DNA of 64,000 bases from JAJOKK01 sp965370555 (GCA_965370555.1 CBDUVB010000007.1:1-64000), one strand, 5' to 3'. Positions 43,767-52,747 are shown, numbered from the stretch's first letter. The notes: generated by a model not told the origin, from the letters alone. Numbers and translations are program-made.

Positions 43767-45143
43767 GTGGAGCAAAACATCAAACAGGCCATTGCAAAGA
43801 GCAGCGCCGACTACACCGAAATCCGGCTCGAACGGGCGCTTCGCAGCCAGGTCCTCTTCCAAAAGGACAAACTGGAGAACCTGGAGTCGTCGAGCGAGGT
43901 TGGTGGTATCGTCCGAGCATTGAAGGATGGAGGGTGGGGAATCGCTGTCTTCAACAATATTTCTCAGTTATCGGATAAGGTGAGTGAGGCGACACGCGCG
44001 GCAAGTCTCGTCGCCGCACACAGCGACGCGCCAGTTGAACTCGCCGAGGTTCCGTCCGTGCAGGAGACGGTCCGCGCCGATCTGAAAAACGATTTTCGCT
44101 CCATCCCTCTCAAAGAGAAGAAGGAACTCGCCGAAACCTACAATAGGATCATCCTCTCTCACGACAAGAGGATCGCCTCTTCGCAGGTTCGCTACACCGA
44201 TTCCTTCCGCGAGGTGACCTTTGCCAATTCCGAGGGGACGTTTCTCACGCAGGAGATCCCGGATATCACCCTCCTCCTCGTCGCGGTCGCCAGCGACGGG
44301 GGAGCGAACATCCAGCAGGGGTTCGAGTCGATCGGGGAGGCAAGCGGGTTCGACCTCGTGCTCCGACGTGAAGAAGAGGCCCGCAGTGTCGCACAACGGG
44401 CGATCGATCTCCTCAGCGCAAAGCCAGTCGATGGTGGACAGTACACGACCATCCTCGACCCCTACCTCGCCGGGGTCTTCATCCACGAGGCGTTCGGCCA
44501 CTTTTGCGAGGCCGACTTCCTGTTCAAGAACGAGCGATTGAGCAAGATCATGACCCTCGGCACCAGGTTTGGGGGTGAGATGCTGAACGTGGTCGATGAC
44601 GGGTACATGCCCGGCCTGCGCGGGAACATCCCGTACGACGATGAAGGGGTCGCGCGCGCGAAGACGCACCTGATCACCAAGGGCATCCTGACAAGCCTCC
44701 TTCACTCGCGGGAGACTGCAAAGAAGATGAGGGTCGCTCCAACCGGAAACGCTCGTGCCATATCCTACGAGCACGAACCGATCGTCCGCATGACAAACAC
44801 CTACATCGAGAACGGAGATCACGCTTTCGATGAGATGCTCTCCGGGATCGATCGCGGAATCTACGCGATAAAGGCCTACGGCGGACAGACCGTCTTCGAG
44901 CAGTTCACCTTCTCCGCTGCCTACGCCTACGAAATCCGAAACGGAGAGGTGGGAGGAATGCTGAAGGACGTAGTCCTGACCGGGAACCTCTTCGAGACGC
45001 TCCGCTCGATCGACATGATCGGAAACGATCAGCAGATTCACGGGGGATCCGGCGGTTGCGGCAAGGGGGGGCAGTTCCCTCTTCCTGTCACGGACGGCTC
45101 GCCCCACATCCGAATCCAGAACGTAACGATAGGAGGGAAGTAA
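43767..45143 (+). CDS. tldD: TldD metalloprotease subunit
   Basis: A 458-residue TldD. The zinc protease motif HEAFGHFCEAD begins at about residue 240 and the C-terminal GGSGGCGKGGQFPLPVTDGSPHIRIQNVTIGG is typical. GTG start at 43767 after AAGGAGG. TldD forms a heterodimer with TldE; in E. coli it trims microcin B17 leader and degrades CcdA, and related complexes mature other small peptides. Stop and tldE start share one base. Target here unknown. Confidence 0.95.
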   Translation: MEQNIKQAIAKSSADYTEIRLERALRSQVLFQKDKLENLESSSEVGGIVRALKDGGWGIAVFNNISQLSDKVSEATRAASLVAAHSDAPVELAEVPSVQETVRADLKNDFRSIPLKEKKELAETYNRIILSHDKRIASSQVRYTDSFREVTFANSEGTFLTQEIPDITLLLVAVASDGGANIQQGFESIGEASGFDLVLRREEEARSVAQRAIDLLSAKPVDGGQYTTILDPYLAGVFIHEAFGHFCEADFLFKNERLSKIMTLGTRFGGEMLNVVDDGYMPGLRGNIPYDDEGVARAKTHLITKGILTSLLHSRETAKKMRVAPTGNARAISYEHEPIVRMTNTYIENGDHAFDEMLSGIDRGIYAIKAYGGQTVFEQFTFSAAYAYEIRNGEVGGMLKDVVLTGNLFETLRSIDMIGNDQQIHGGSGGCGKGGQFPLPVTDGSPHIRIQNVTIGGK

Positions 45144-46465
45144 TGGAGGGCTTGCTCAAAACGCTGAAAGAGAAGGTCGATCAAGCAGAGGTCTATCACC
45201 TGAAGACCAGCACCGTTCCAGTCGCGTTTCACTCTGGAAAGCTCGAATCGATCAAGAACAAAGCTATCGAAGGGATGGCATTGCGCGTGATCGATGGCGG
45301 CCGCCTCGGGTTCGCCACCACCACCGATATGAAGGATCCTTCGGAGTTGGTCGCCGCAGCGATCGCCTCCGCCGCCTTCGGCGAAGAGACCGTTTTCAGC
45401 TTCCCGATGGCAGCAGATCCGACTCACCCCAAGGTGCACGACCGAGCTATCACCGATCTCTCCGAGGAAGAGATGATAGCGATCGGGGAGGGAGTGATAA
45501 CCAAGCTACACGATGCCGAGCCGGAAGCGGATGTTAACCTCACCATCGCCAAGGCCATAGAGACGGTAGAAATTCGCAACACCGCCGGGTGCGAGGTGGA
45601 TGAGGAACGAACGCGCTTCTCACTATGGGTGGAGGCAGGGAAGACACGCAAGGGAGACATCTTCCTCCTCTTCGCCGGGGATGACGCGCGCTTCCAAAAG
45701 GATCTCTCTGTCGATGTGCTCGTCGACCGCCTTATCCGTTACCTCGGATACGGGGAGAAGATCGTTCCTGCGCCTTCGAAGAAACTCCCAGTCGTCTTCA
45801 CCCCGGACGGAGCAATCGCGCTCCTCCTCTCTCTCCTGGTCGGGTTCAACGGAAAATCGGTCCACATGGGGATATCTCCGTTGAAGGATCGGGTCGGAGA
45901 GAAGGTGTTCGATCCCCGTTTCTCACTCACGGACGACGGGACCCTCCCCCACGGACCGCGGAGCAGTGGGTTCGACGACGAGGGAACACCTACCAAACGC
46001 ACCCCTCTTGTGTCAGACGGCGTTATCAACGGTTTTCTCTATGATCTTAGGACCGCTGCCCTCGCCGAAGCCACGCCGACCGGAAACGGGTACAAGGGTG
46101 GCCTGTTCGGAAGCGGCGGATTCCGCACCCCGCCAAGTATCGGAGTAGGGAACGTCCTCGTTTCCGTGGGAGATAAGGATGAGAACGAGATCATCAATGG
46201 AATCGAGGAGGGACTACTCGTGGAGAGTGTCCTCGGACTGGGACAGGGGAACATCAACACAGGGGAGTTCTCGAACAACGTGGCAGTGGCGTTCAAGATC
46301 GAACGCGGGAAGATCGTCGGCCGCGTGAAGAACACGATGATCGCAGGGAACACGTACGCCCTGCTTAAGGATCACCTGATCGCCCTTAGTAACGCAGCGG
46401 GTTGGACCCATGGGACACTGCATACTCCAGCAATCGCGGTCGACCAGGTAAACGTCGTTGGGTAG
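45143..46465 (+). CDS. tldE: TldE/PmbA metalloprotease subunit
   Basis: A 440-residue TldE (PmbA) partner lacking the HExxH motif of TldD. It carries the family's VAFHSGKLESIKNKAIEGMALRVIDGGRLGFATTTD start and the GSGGFRTPPSIGVGNVLV...LGLGQGNINTGEFSNNVAVAFKIERGKIVGRVKNTMIAGN end. ATG at 45143 overlaps the tldD stop by one base. Co-transcribed with tldD. Confidence 0.95.
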   Translation: MEGLLKTLKEKVDQAEVYHLKTSTVPVAFHSGKLESIKNKAIEGMALRVIDGGRLGFATTTDMKDPSELVAAAIASAAFGEETVFSFPMAADPTHPKVHDRAITDLSEEEMIAIGEGVITKLHDAEPEADVNLTIAKAIETVEIRNTAGCEVDEERTRFSLWVEAGKTRKGDIFLLFAGDDARFQKDLSVDVLVDRLIRYLGYGEKIVPAPSKKLPVVFTPDGAIALLLSLLVGFNGKSVHMGISPLKDRVGEKVFDPRFSLTDDGTLPHGPRSSGFDDEGTPTKRTPLVSDGVINGFLYDLRTAALAEATPTGNGYKGGLFGSGGFRTPPSIGVGNVLVSVGDKDENEIINGIEEGLLVESVLGLGQGNINTGEFSNNVAVAFKIERGKIVGRVKNTMIAGNTYALLKDHLIALSNAAGWTHGTLHTPAIAVDQVNVVG

Positions 46466-46530
46466 GGGTAGAAGGAGAGTAAGGAAAGCGGGAATGGGTC
46501 GATAAAAAGAGAGGGAATACCTCTCGGGAC

Positions 46531-46559
46531 TTGACATCGTAACAGTGTTATGTTATACT
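46531..46559 (+). promoter_or_regulatory. Strong promoter with embedded TAACAGTGT operator
   Basis: Consensus TTGACA (46531-46536), 17-base spacer, TATACT (46554-46559). The spacer holds TAACAGTGTTATGT (46540-46553), containing the imperfect palindrome TAACAGTGTTA. It drives the 59-residue ORF and probably yhbD and the bactofilin. Confidence 0.8.
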
Positions 46560-46593
46560 GCCTATATAACAGCCCACTTGGGAGGTGGCAAGA

Positions 46594-46773
46594 ATGCATC
46601 AATCGACCTACGAACTGGAAAAGCTGGCGCAGATGAAACACAAAGAGCTTCTTGAAAAGGCAGAGAGAAGCAGGAGATTCCGCTTTGCTTGGCTTCGGAA
46701 ACGGGAGGATCGCCGCCCCATTGCACTCTCCTCTTATTCCGCAAGTAAATCGACCTGCAACAGTTGCGCATAA
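46594..46773 (+). CDS. 59-residue basic protein of unknown function
   Basis: A short protein beginning Met-His-Gln after GGGAGGTGGCAAGA, directly behind a near-consensus promoter. Residues 5-35 form a charged helix (YELEKLAQMKHKELLEKAER); the C-terminus is Ser/Cys-rich and ends in STCNSCA. Not recognised. It lies between tldE and yhbD and overlaps the third operator copy at its stop codon. It could be a structural partner of the bactofilin, a regulator, or a TldDE substrate; none of this is shown. Confidence 0.65.
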   Translation: MHQSTYELEKLAQMKHKELLEKAERSRRFRFAWLRKREDRRPIALSSYSASKSTCNSCA

Positions 46774-46792
46774 CAGTGTGTTGTTTTAACGA
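46764..46792 (+). promoter_or_regulatory. Third TAACAGTGT site upstream of yhbD
   Basis: TAACAGTGTGTTGT at 46771-46784, overlapping the stop of the small ORF. Possible TTGCGC (46764-46769) and TAACGA (46787-46792) at 17 bases, but the operator is shifted two bases relative to the other two copies, so promoter activity is less certain. Confidence 0.5.
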
Positions 46793-46807
46793 GTACGGAG
46801 GCGGATG

Positions 46808-47602
46808 ATGGACGAAGAGAAGCTGCTCTCGAAGAAGGAGGTCCTCGAGAAGATGGGGATCTCCTATGGACAGCTCTACCGCTGGAAACGAAAGGGGTTG
46901 ATTCCGGAGACCTGGTTCATTCGCCGCTCGACGTTCACCGGGCAGGAGACGTTCTTCCCGCAGGAGAAGATCATCGCGCGGATCGAGAGGATCGTTTCGA
47001 TGAAGGATGATCACCCCCTCGACGACCTGGCCGATCTGATCACCGAACAAGTGAACGAGAAGCTGGAAGTCGCCTTCTCCAAACTGCGCAAAATGGGGTG
47101 GTTGGACGAGCAGGTAATCCAGATGTGTCACCTAGAAGGGGATAAGCGAAGCGCCCTCTCGCTCAACGAGACGCTCTGCATCGGGGTGTTGCGACAGCTG
47201 AAAGGAACGGCGCGGAAGGAAGAGATCGATCTTACCAAGCGCACCCTCGACAAGGCTCTGGCCAAGGGACTGATCGATCGGATACGCGAGGAGAAACTCT
47301 CCTTGTACATCCTGCGAAAGCGCCTCTCAGCCGTAGGAATCTCCGCCGAGATCAGTCTCGTCACCATCGCCAATGAGGGGGCGATCTTCGACCCGGATAT
47401 CGAGGTTGCGCAGTCGCTCGAACTGCACACGATCCTCGAACGGATCAAGCTCGATCTCGCCAAGGAGAAGGGCTGCTCAGCCAAGGAGGAGCAAAAACAG
47501 GCGGAGAAAGCGCAGAAGCGACTGGAGAAGGCTCAAGAACGGGTTGAGAGAGCACAGGAGCACGTAGAGGAAGCACAAGAGCGGATGGAGGAGGATCGAT
47601 GA
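46808..47602 (+). CDS. YhbD-like MerR-type regulator with C-terminal coiled coil
   Basis: A 264-residue protein. N-terminal winged-helix of the MerR/YhbD (DUF4004) type: SKKEVLEKMGISYGQLYRWKRKGLIPETWF...TFFPQEKIIARIERIVSM. The centre is helical; residues 235-264 are a regular coiled coil (KAQKRLEKAQERVERAQEH). In Bacillus subtilis yhbD lies beside bactofilin genes yhbEF, and here also the next gene is bactofilin-like with an ATGA overlap. It is the best candidate for the protein that binds the TAACAGTGT sites. ATG at 46805 is an alternative start. Confidence 0.8.
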   Translation: MDEEKLLSKKEVLEKMGISYGQLYRWKRKGLIPETWFIRRSTFTGQETFFPQEKIIARIERIVSMKDDHPLDDLADLITEQVNEKLEVAFSKLRKMGWLDEQVIQMCHLEGDKRSALSLNETLCIGVLRQLKGTARKEEIDLTKRTLDKALAKGLIDRIREEKLSLYILRKRLSAVGISAEISLVTIANEGAIFDPDIEVAQSLELHTILERIKLDLAKEKGCSAKEEQKQAEKAQKRLEKAQERVERAQEHVEEAQERMEEDR

Positions 47603-48339
47603 GCGATAAAAAGCATTCCGCAAGTATCTCCGGAGCGGGGACGATCGGTGGCGGGACCTATGATAGGGTTTCGATCTCCGGAGCGGGAAAGATCACAAGC
47701 GATATCACCACAGAGGAACTGAGGATCTCGGGAGCGGGGAAGGTCCATGGTCGAACCGAAGCGGAGAAGATCGTGGCCTCTGGGAGTGCTGTCTTCGCTG
47801 GGGATCTCATTGCCGACGAGATGCGGGTCAGCGGAAGCGCACGCGTGGACGGACACATCGAAGCAAAGGAACTGAAGTGCTCGGGGACGTTCAAGGCCGC
47901 GCAAAGCATCTCCTCAGAGTATATCAAGGTGAGCGGGGATCTGCGCGTTGGAGGGGATGTCGAGGCCGAGATCTTCAAGACAAGTGGCGGGTTCAAGATC
48001 GAAGGACTCCTCTCGGCCGACCGGATCGAGATCCGTCTCGGCGGCCGCTGCCAGGCACGAGAGATCGGGGGAGAACGGATCGAGGTCCATCGCGGCGGAT
48101 GGAAGGAGAAGGGAATCCTCCTCGACGGGCTGATCAAGCTCTTTACCGGTGGCGGAACAGCGGAACTGCACACCACCCAGATTGAAGGGGACGAGATCAC
48201 CATCGAGGATACCACCGCCGAGGTGGTGCGCGGCAAGAAGATCGAGATCGGTCCTGGCTGTCACATTGGCCTGGTCGAATACTCCGAATCGCTCAAGATC
48301 CATCCCGACGCGGTGGTGGAGAAACAGACGAAGGTCTAG
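47599..48339 (+). CDS. Bactofilin-like polymer-forming protein
   Basis: A 246-residue right-handed beta-helix-type protein with repeated short strands: ISGAGTIGGGTYDRVSISGAGKI, LRISGAGKVHG, VASGSAVFAG, MRVSGSARVDG, LKCSGTFKA. This regular S/G-rich period is typical of bactofilin/YhbE polymer-forming proteins (polymer-forming cytoskeletal family). The second half has weaker repeats and an extra segment (GILLDGLIKLFTGGG). Four-base overlap with the regulator. Likely forms filaments at the membrane or cell envelope. Confidence 0.82.
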   Translation: MSDKKHSASISGAGTIGGGTYDRVSISGAGKITSDITTEELRISGAGKVHGRTEAEKIVASGSAVFAGDLIADEMRVSGSARVDGHIEAKELKCSGTFKAAQSISSEYIKVSGDLRVGGDVEAEIFKTSGGFKIEGLLSADRIEIRLGGRCQAREIGGERIEVHRGGWKEKGILLDGLIKLFTGGGTAELHTTQIEGDEITIEDTTAEVVRGKKIEIGPGCHIGLVEYSESLKIHPDAVVEKQTKV

Positions 48340-48499
48340 AAAAGAAGTCGTCAGCTTTCAGCCATCAGCGATCAGCCACAAACCGTTGCAAATGCTCCGG
48401 TTGTCCTGATAGCTAATAGCTCTATCCAAATGAGCCGATCGGCCCTCAGCAGATACCTACCTGAGGCAAGGCGTTGATTATTGAGGATGGAATGAAGAG

Positions 48500-49778
48500 A
48501 TGATAAAACCGCATACAGAGTGGAAGAGGCGATTCTTCACGATCTGGACCGGCCAGCAGCTCTCGCTTGTCGGCAGCAGCGCGGCGCAGTTCGCACTCGT
48601 CTGGTGGCTGACGATGACAACCGGATCGGCGACCGTCCTCGCAACAGCGACAACAGTGGCATTGATCCCACAGATCCTGCTCGGACCACTCGCTGGGGCC
48701 TACGTCGATCGGTGGAACAGGCGGCTGGTGATGCTGATCGCCGACAGCTTCATCGCCCTGGTCTCGCTCTGGCTCGCCTACCTCTTCTGGAGCGGATCGA
48801 TGCAGGTCTGGCACGTGTACATCGTGATGCTAGCCCGCTCGCTGGGGGGCGTCTTCCATTGGCCGGCAATGGCCGCCTCGACCACGCTGATGGTCCCCGA
48901 GAGACACCTGACCCGGATAGCGGGGATACCAGACGATGAACGGCCTGTTGACGATCGTGGGACCACCGCTCGGGGCACTGCTCCTTGCTCTTATCCCGCT
49001 GCACGGGGTGATGCTGGTCGATGTGGGAACGGCACTCTTCGCCGTAGTACCGCTCTTGTTTATAGCTATTCCGCAGCCAGTACGATCGCAGGCGAATGGA
49101 CCGAAGAAGGCATCGATCTGGGTCGATATGCGTGAGGGCTTCCGCTACCTGTGGGGGTGGTCAGGAGCGATGGCCTTGATCGGTGGAGCACTGATCTTTA
49201 AGGTGGCGTTGACCCCGGCCTTCTCCCTCCTCCCCCTCTTGGTGCGCAAACACTTCGGAGGCGGCGCCGCCCAGTTGAGCCTGCTGGAATCGGTGATCGG
49301 GGTAGGGATACTACTCGGCGGGCTTATCTTGAGCGCATGGGGCGGGTTCAAACGAAAGGTCTACACCCTCCTCCTGGGACTCATCGGCGTGGGTGTAGGA
49401 ATTCTCGTTCTCGGCCTCACGCCAGGGCACCTCTTCGTCATCGCCTTGGGGAGTATGTTCCTCATGGGGTTTATGATCCCGATGACCGATGGTCCGATCA
49501 TGGCAATCTTTCAGAGCACGGTCGCCCCGGAGATGCAGGGCCGGGTCTTCTCCCTCCTCGGAAGCCTCACCTCGATCTCCGCACCACTGGGGCTCGCAAT
49601 CGCCGGCCCGGTGAGCGATCGGTTCGGCATCCAGGTATGGTTCGTGGTCGCAGGCATCCTCTGTGTAGCCGTCGGCATCTCGGCGTTCTTCATCCCGGCG
49701 ATCCTCCATATTGAGGAGAACCACACCGCAAAGGAAGCTGTCGAAACGGCTTCGCCCTCGGAAGTTGGAGCTGACTGA
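48500..49778 (+). pseudogene. MFS transporter interrupted by a frameshift
   Basis: An MFS exporter of about 425 residues split in two frames. The first part (from 48500: WKRRFFTIWTGQQLSLVGSSAAQFALVWWL ... GVFHWPAMAASTTLMVPERHLTRIAG) runs to about 48922. The second part continues with YQTMNGLLTIVGPPLGALLLALIPLHGV to 49778. One extra G in the GGGG run at 48922-48925 explains the shift; removing it restores a single frame. It resembles the MFS group that includes macrolide-efflux-like proteins. Either a recent mutation or an error in a homopolymer. Confidence 0.8.
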
Positions 49779-49882
49779 CCCGTTACATAACAGCGGTTTT
49801 CACTTGTAGAGGCAAGGGGGGAGACGCGATGATACTGAGACACGGGGATTATGCCTGCCCATCGAGAAGGGAGCTGGTGGTC

Positions 49883-50410
49883 TCACCTTTCAGTAAGGTC
49901 CATGGGACGATAGATCCGAAGTCCCTCCACCCGGGTGAAATCGGGATCGGCAGTGGCTAAATACAAGATTCCTTCCGCCTCCATCACGGCCGCTGTCAGA
50001 GAGTCGTTGACCAAAAGACCGTCCCGTCGGCGATAAGGATAGCTGATCTTCAGGGAATCTGAGGTTAGTCCTACCACTTCGATACCCATTTCTAAGATGG
50101 CCTCGGTCTGGGTCTGATAATCGGCGAGCTGTTTCACCACATTGGGTCTCTTCCGAAGTTTTTTTGCTACGTTCCCCGACGTCACCAACTCCTTAGTCAC
50201 CGCCTCGATCATCATCAGCCAATGCAGGACTTCCAACGAGATGTGTACTGCGGTGACGCCCCAAAGCTCTCCTCGTTCGCAACGCTCCAGAAAGCTCGAG
50301 CACTCCTGCGAGAGACCGGTGAAGTGGTAGATGAAAACATTGGCGTCGATAAAGACTGTCTGCCCAGCGGGTAACTCCGGAAGTGGGAGTGCCTTCTCTT
50401 CAGGCGGCAT
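49883..50410 (-). CDS. PIN-domain toxin (VapC-like)
   Basis: A 175-residue PIN-domain ribonuclease-type protein: VFIDANVFIYHFTG (first catalytic Asp), then SLEVLHWLMMIEA, DGLLVNDSLTAAVMEAEGILYLATADPDFTRVEG with the later acidic residues. Start at 50410 after GGAGGAGGAGTTCC. Forms a toxin-antitoxin pair with the upstream ribbon-helix-helix gene, overlapping it by 11 bases. An earlier ATG at 50443 exists. Target RNA unknown. Confidence 0.87.
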   Translation of the reverse strand: MPPEEKALPLPELPAGQTVFIDANVFIYHFTGLSQECSSFLERCERGELWGVTAVHISLEVLHWLMMIEAVTKELVTSGNVAKKLRKRPNVVKQLADYQTQTEAILEMGIEVVGLTSDSLKISYPYRRRDGLLVNDSLTAAVMEAEGILYLATADPDFTRVEGLRIYRPMDLTER

Positions 50411-50624
50411 GGAACTCCTCCTCCTCCAGGATAGCTTGGACAACCCGGGGCGAAGTCTTCAATGCACCTTCAGTCTTGCGCACTACCCCTCCTTGTTTCC
50501 GCTTAAGATACTGACGTATGGCCTCCTCGATGAGCCAGGAGAGCTTCTTGTCCTCCTTGGCCGCCAGGACCTTTAGCTCGGTGATGACTCCCTCTTCCAG
50601 GGTAGTACCGAGTTTCTTCTTCAT
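50400..50624 (-). CDS. Ribbon-helix-helix antitoxin
   Basis: A 74-residue protein: LGTTLEEGVITELKVLAAKEDKKLSWLIEEAIRQYLKRKQGG is a ribbon-helix-helix motif (CopG/VapB-like). The C-terminal acidic tail (VVQAILEEEEFHAA) would cover the toxin. Ribosome site GGAGGTG. First gene of the pair; such antitoxins usually repress their own operon. Confidence 0.85.
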   Translation of the reverse strand: MKKKLGTTLEEGVITELKVLAAKEDKKLSWLIEEAIRQYLKRKQGGVVRKTEGALKTSPRVVQAILEEEEFHAA

Positions 50625-51177
50625 GGCATTTCACCTCCAGCCAATCTTACCGTGCAGCTGTGGAAGAAATCAAGATTCTTTTCTAACTTTCTGGTTCCTT
50701 GTCGTTTTGAGTGGGTAACAACCCTGTGACCACAAATGATAGAAGGCTGGCCTCTCGCCCGTTCGTTACACTCACTCAAGACGCCAAGGTGTCGCGACAC
50801 CAAGCTCGCCAAGGCGTAAGCCAACGCCATAGCTTTACGAGCGTTGAGGCGCGCCTCTTGTACCTTGCCATGCATGGCTTGTGTGCAACGTTGTCAAACC
50901 GCTCCGACAAACCCCAGCGGCAAGGGTGAGGCTGCCTGCACGTACAGGCTAACGTCGGAGGCAAGCTCCGACGCTACATACAATCAACGCTATTCGCCTT
51001 CCTTGGCGTTCTCTGCGGCTTTGCGAGAGAATGCTCTTGCCCTTTCTTGTCACTCATTACCCGCTACTGCTTCACGTTTTTGCGAGTTCCACTGGTTCCG
51101 TTGTGTCTACATCTACCCACTCGACACGATCAGGAACCCTTAATCCCTACCCCGTTAATCCGTAATCCTATCTCCTG
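50625..51177. repeat. Repeat-rich intergenic region
   Basis: No gene in 553 bases. Contains GGTTCCTTGTCGTTTTGAG and following TGGGTAAC (50693-50719), CTCTCGCCCGTTCGTTACAC with CTCACTCAAG (50752-50780), GGTGTCGCGACACCAAG (about 50788), the hairpin TAACGTCGGAGG...CCGACGCTAC (50950-50977), and CTCTGCGGCTTTGCGAGAG (about 51011). These units recur in several other gaps of the window. Confidence 0.7.
50950..50977. repeat. CGTCGGAG hairpin repeat, intergenic copy
   Basis: TAACGTCGGAG-GCAAG-CTCCGACGCTAC, an inverted repeat of the same unit that occurs twice inside lpdA (51561-51617) and again at 59389-59416. Confidence 0.75.
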
Positions 51178-52590
51178 TCACCGGTTGACCGCGTGGATCG
51201 CCCGGCCGAGGGCGGCCTCTGCCGCTTCCTTCAGCCCTTCGGGCAGGGTCGGATGGGCATGGATGCCGTCGGCGATCGCTGAGAGCGCAAGTTTGTTCTG
51301 CACAGCCAACGCAGCCTCTGCAATCAATGCTGATGCCTCCGCTCCGATGATCTGTGCCCCAAGGAGACGCTCGCTCTTGGCATCGGCAATGACCTGGAAG
51401 AACCCTTCGGTCTCCCTCATCCCTTGAGCCTTCCCGAGAGCAGCGTACGGGAAGCGGCCGACAATAATGTCGTACCCTTCTTCCTTCGCCTTCTTCTCGG
51501 ACAGACCGACCGAAGCGATCTCAGGGTCGGTGAAGATCGCCTGCGGGATGACCCACTCTGTAACGTCGGACCTTGTCTCCGACACTTGTAGCGTCGGACC
51601 TTGTGTCCGACGTTGCGCCTCCGCTACCAGGATCCCCTCGTGGGAGGCCTTATGCGCGAGCATTGGCCCAAGGACGAGGTCGCCGATTGCGTACACGCCG
51701 GGAGCGCTCGTCTGCAACTTCTCATCGACCGGGATGAACCCACGTCGGTCTGGCTCGATCTCCACGGTCTCCAGACCGATATCCGCTGAATTCGGTCGAC
51801 GGCCAACGGCAAGGAGGATTCTATCCGCCGCAACGGCGTCGCCGTCCGCGATCTGCACTACTGGCCCCTCCGGGGTTTCCTCGATAGATTTAGCGGCGGT
51901 GTTCACATGAATAATGATCCCTTGCGCTTTGAGCGCGCGCTTCAACGTGGCAATAGTGCGGCGATCGAGATCTATCCCGGGTAGGATCTCGGGCATCATC
52001 TCAAGGATTGTCACCGCGCTCCCCAAGCGGTTGTAGATCGTGGCAATCTCCAGGCCGATCACTCCCCCACCGATCACGACAAGCCGTTCTGGAATCTCGG
52101 TGAGCGCCAGGGCATCGTCCGAGGACCAGACGCAAGGGTTAGCAAAGCTGAACCCAGAGATCTCGATCGGGGATGATCCAGTGGCAAGAACGATTCGCTC
52201 GGCCTCAACGGTCTCACCTGTAGAGAGATCGACCTTCCCCTGGCCCGCAATGGTGCCGCGAGCGGAGACGACCGTCACCTTGTTTGCCTTGAGGAGCGTG
52301 GCGATTCCATTCACCAGACGCGTAACCACCCCGTCCTTCCACGCGGCAAGCACAGATAAATCGAGGTCAGGCATGGGAAATGAGATCCCCATCGCCTGCG
52401 CATCCTCCGCCCGCTCCAGAAGCTTGGTCGCCGAGTAGAGCGCCTTGGTAGGAATACACCCACGGTTCAAGCAGACCCCGCCGAGTTCACCCTCCTCGAT
52501 CAGGGCGACCTTCAATCCGAGTTGCCCCATCCGGATGGCAGCGACGTACCCACCCGGACCTCCACCGATCACTGCCACGTCGTATCTCAT
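51178..52590 (-). CDS. lpdA: Dihydrolipoyl dehydrogenase with an inserted repeat
   Basis: A 470-residue E3 (dihydrolipoamide + NAD+ to lipoamide + NADH). FAD motif VIGGGPGGYVAAIR, redox disulfide GGVCLNRGCIPTKALY, second dinucleotide motif VIGGGVIGLEIATIYNRLG, and HAHPTLPEGL with the C-terminal catalytic His-Glu. Residues about 325-343 (QRRTQGPTLQVSETRSDVT) are translated from two tandem hairpin repeats at 51561-51617. In normal enzymes this spot is a short link between GILVAEA and the WVIPQAIFTDPEIASVG block. The gene stands alone; no dehydrogenase or glycine-cleavage partner is adjacent. Confidence 0.94.
   Translation of the reverse strand: MRYDVAVIGGGPGGYVAAIRMGQLGLKVALIEEGELGGVCLNRGCIPTKALYSATKLLERAEDAQAMGISFPMPDLDLSVLAAWKDGVVTRLVNGIATLLKANKVTVVSARGTIAGQGKVDLSTGETVEAERIVLATGSSPIEISGFSFANPCVWSSDDALALTEIPERLVVIGGGVIGLEIATIYNRLGSAVTILEMMPEILPGIDLDRRTIATLKRALKAQGIIIHVNTAAKSIEETPEGPVVQIADGDAVAADRILLAVGRRPNSADIGLETVEIEPDRRGFIPVDEKLQTSAPGVYAIGDLVLGPMLAHKASHEGILVAEAQRRTQGPTLQVSETRSDVTEWVIPQAIFTDPEIASVGLSEKKAKEEGYDIIVGRFPYAALGKAQGMRETEGFFQVIADAKSERLLGAQIIGAEASALIAEAALAVQNKLALSAIADGIHAHPTLPEGLKEAAEAALGRAIHAVNR
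51561..51617. repeat. Tandem CGTCGGAC hairpins inserted in the lpdA coding sequence
   Basis: Two units, 51561-51588 and 51589-51617, each of the form CGTCGGAC-CTTGT-GTCCGACG (imperfect in the first). The reading frame stays open. Similar units are intergenic at 50950-50977 and 59389-59416. Confidence 0.85.
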
Positions 52591-52724
52591 AGACCTTCAT
52601 CCTCCCGTTCTTAGAAGGAAACGGTACCACCGAAGCGGTCGTCCATCAAACCCCTGCACATGACCTATTGAGAGAAAAGACGGATGTCCCCCTGCGACCA
52701 CGTCTATCGTCGTCCTAAGAGAGG

Positions 52725-52730
52725 TATAAT
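52725..52730 (+). promoter_or_regulatory. -10 box of the riboswitch-subtilase transcript
   Basis: TATAAT preceded by GAGG; no convincing -35 at 17 bases. About 45 bases upstream of the c-di-GMP aptamer. Confidence 0.5.
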
Positions 52731-52747
52731 TGAAGTGATGGATACAA

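Noticed and set aside
43968..45107. 379-codon minus-strand frame opposite tldD
   Set aside because: Shadow of tldD; composition artefact.
22777..51030. Repeated intergenic hairpins as a CRISPR array
   Set aside because: Copies are scattered over kilobases in different orders and orientations, without regular spacers or cas genes.
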